Origin: a virus
Virus record (IMG/VR): IMGVR_UViG_3300028175_000013
Span: 1 to 31,030 of that record
Length of the DNA stretch: 31,030 nucleotides
Direction: 5' to 3' (one strand)
How positions within the stretch are numbered: position 1 is the first letter of the stretch; each line of letters opens with the position of its first letter. Positions 30,516-31,030 of the stretch are shown here, in pieces. The notes under the pieces are model-generated. The model worked only from the letters and a program-made list of their open reading frames with translations. It was not told the origin of the DNA and did not search any database. The translations under genes were made by a program, and so were the position numbers.

Positions 30516-30639
30516 TACATTACCACAGTTGGTCTGCGACAAGTTGTCGCATCACCGGAACGTGCATGGACAGTTGCCTTCCGCTGTGTTTACATCTTCC
30601 TCGCCGACAATAACAACTAACGGGAGTAAAGTTGTATGA
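30502..30639 (+). CDS. Very small overlapping ORF (45 aa)
   Basis: A 45-codon reading starts at ATG 30502, with GAGGG 6 bases upstream, inside the end of the recombinase gene, and stops at ATGA with the following gene at 30636. It encodes MTKPSTLPQLVCDKLSHHRN, then a Ser/Thr-rich C-terminus. No family was recognised. Two coupling junctions in a row support a real gene; the composition is not informative. It may serve as a leader that couples translation of the next gene. Confidence 0.55.
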   Translation: MTKPSTLPQLVCDKLSHHRNVHGQLPSAVFTSSSPTITTNGSKVV

Positions 30640-30923
30640 GAAATGTGGTACAGTGGATCGAGCAAGACCGTATGCACGGGGGGCCTGTAGATAGAATGAT
30701 CACCGGCACAGTTCGTCGGATCGACATTCCGATACACTCGGATCTTCAGATTCGTAGAGCGGGAGAACTACTTGAAGACCTTGGCCGGGAGTTACAGGCC
30801 ATGAGCCGGTTTCATTGGGGAGAACGGCGAATACTTCTGGCCGCGGGGAACAAGATTTCGGCCACCCGGGGGGCGTTAAATGCCAAAAGTGCAAACGCAA
30901 AAGGTAAATCTATATCTAGATAA
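30636..30923 (+). CDS. Unknown basic protein (95 aa)
   Basis: This 95-residue protein starts at ATG 30636 (ATGA junction), with GGGAG about 10 bases upstream. It begins MRNVVQWIEQDRMHGGPVDR, with a helical middle (IRRAGELLEDLGRELQAMSR) and a basic C-terminus (ALNAKSANAKGKSISR). No family was recognised. The composition suggests a small DNA- or RNA-interacting protein. It belongs to the rightward operon after the recombinase. Confidence 0.65.
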   Translation: MRNVVQWIEQDRMHGGPVDRMITGTVRRIDIPIHSDLQIRRAGELLEDLGRELQAMSRFHWGERRILLAAGNKISATRGALNAKSANAKGKSISR

Positions 30924-30991
30924 ATGACCATCTGACGGGGATCCGGGTGAAAGGCCCGGAAACCTTATAAAACCTGAAGGGGAGTAAGAGT

Positions 30992-31030
30992 ATGCGGCAT
31001 AATGTGTATTCCAAGTCATCGGGGGGTCTG
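30992..31030 (+). CDS. Start of another rightward gene (13 codons visible)
   Basis: ATG 30992 is preceded by GGGGAG 8 bases upstream and encodes MRHNVYSKSSGGL before the window ends. The strong ribosome site makes a real start likely. Nothing can be said about its function. A CCGGG/CCCGG hairpin (about 30945-30961) lies in the gap before it but has no U-run. Confidence 0.5.
   Translation, partial: MRHNVYSKSSGGL

Noticed and set aside
30051-30542. Minus-strand ORF opposite the serine recombinase
   Set aside because: The recombinase frame carries clear catalytic motifs; the opposite frame has none.
1-31030. tRNA genes or CRISPR arrays
   Set aside because: No cloverleaf with a CCA-type end and no regularly spaced identical repeats with unique spacers were noticed on reading; this was by eye only.

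Overview
This window is most of the genome of a short-tailed (podovirus-type) bacteriophage or prophage. The evidence is a T7-like head and tail set: portal, scaffold, a 279-residue capsid protein, two tail-tube proteins, internal virion proteins and a fibre with a T7-gp17-type N-terminus. The DNA is GC-rich and genes overlap tightly by ATGA, TAATG or TGATG junctions. A proteobacterial host, possibly a marine alphaproteobacterium, is my inference from composition and gene style only. The 687-codon primase-helicase ORF, a small serine recombinase and a C5-methyltransferase suggest a phage that may be temperate, but no repressor was seen. No endolysin, DNA polymerase, RNA polymerase, tRNA or CRISPR was seen.

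Layout. From 1 to about 29280 everything is transcribed leftward (minus strand). Read in transcription order from the right: a ribbon-helix-helix protein, a RuvC-like resolvase, a small protein, an SSB-like protein with an acidic tail, a primase-helicase, a C5 cytosine methyltransferase with a second gene-like reading frame inside it, a repeat-rich AT-richer segment (24200-24470), a protein ending in an SSB-like DDIPF tip, and a winged-helix protein. A GC-rich gene-poor stretch (22570-22755) separates this replication block from the packaging and structural block: small terminase, a nuclease-fold protein, large terminase, a GNAT-like protein, two small proline/glycine-rich proteins, portal, HNH-like and Bbp19-like proteins, scaffold, capsid, a small head protein, tail tube A and B, four internal virion proteins, tail fibre, a fibre-associated small protein and the start of a membrane protein.

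From 29416 to the right end genes run rightward: an unknown 95-residue protein, a serine recombinase behind a clear promoter with a palindrome over its -10 box, and small unknown genes that continue past the window. The region 29281-29415 is therefore the divergent control region.

The most notable observation is the methyltransferase gene. In the +1 frame an ORF of about 249 codons carries three W-P-T-P repeats and a C-terminal LNPQWVEWLMGY..GWTD motif, a pattern I associate with a separate phage protein family. The same bases in frame 0 give the V-A-D-T and VGRVAHGIPSRVDRL motifs seen in phage C5-methyltransferases. Both frames look protein-like, so this is a candidate conserved dual-coding gene pair.
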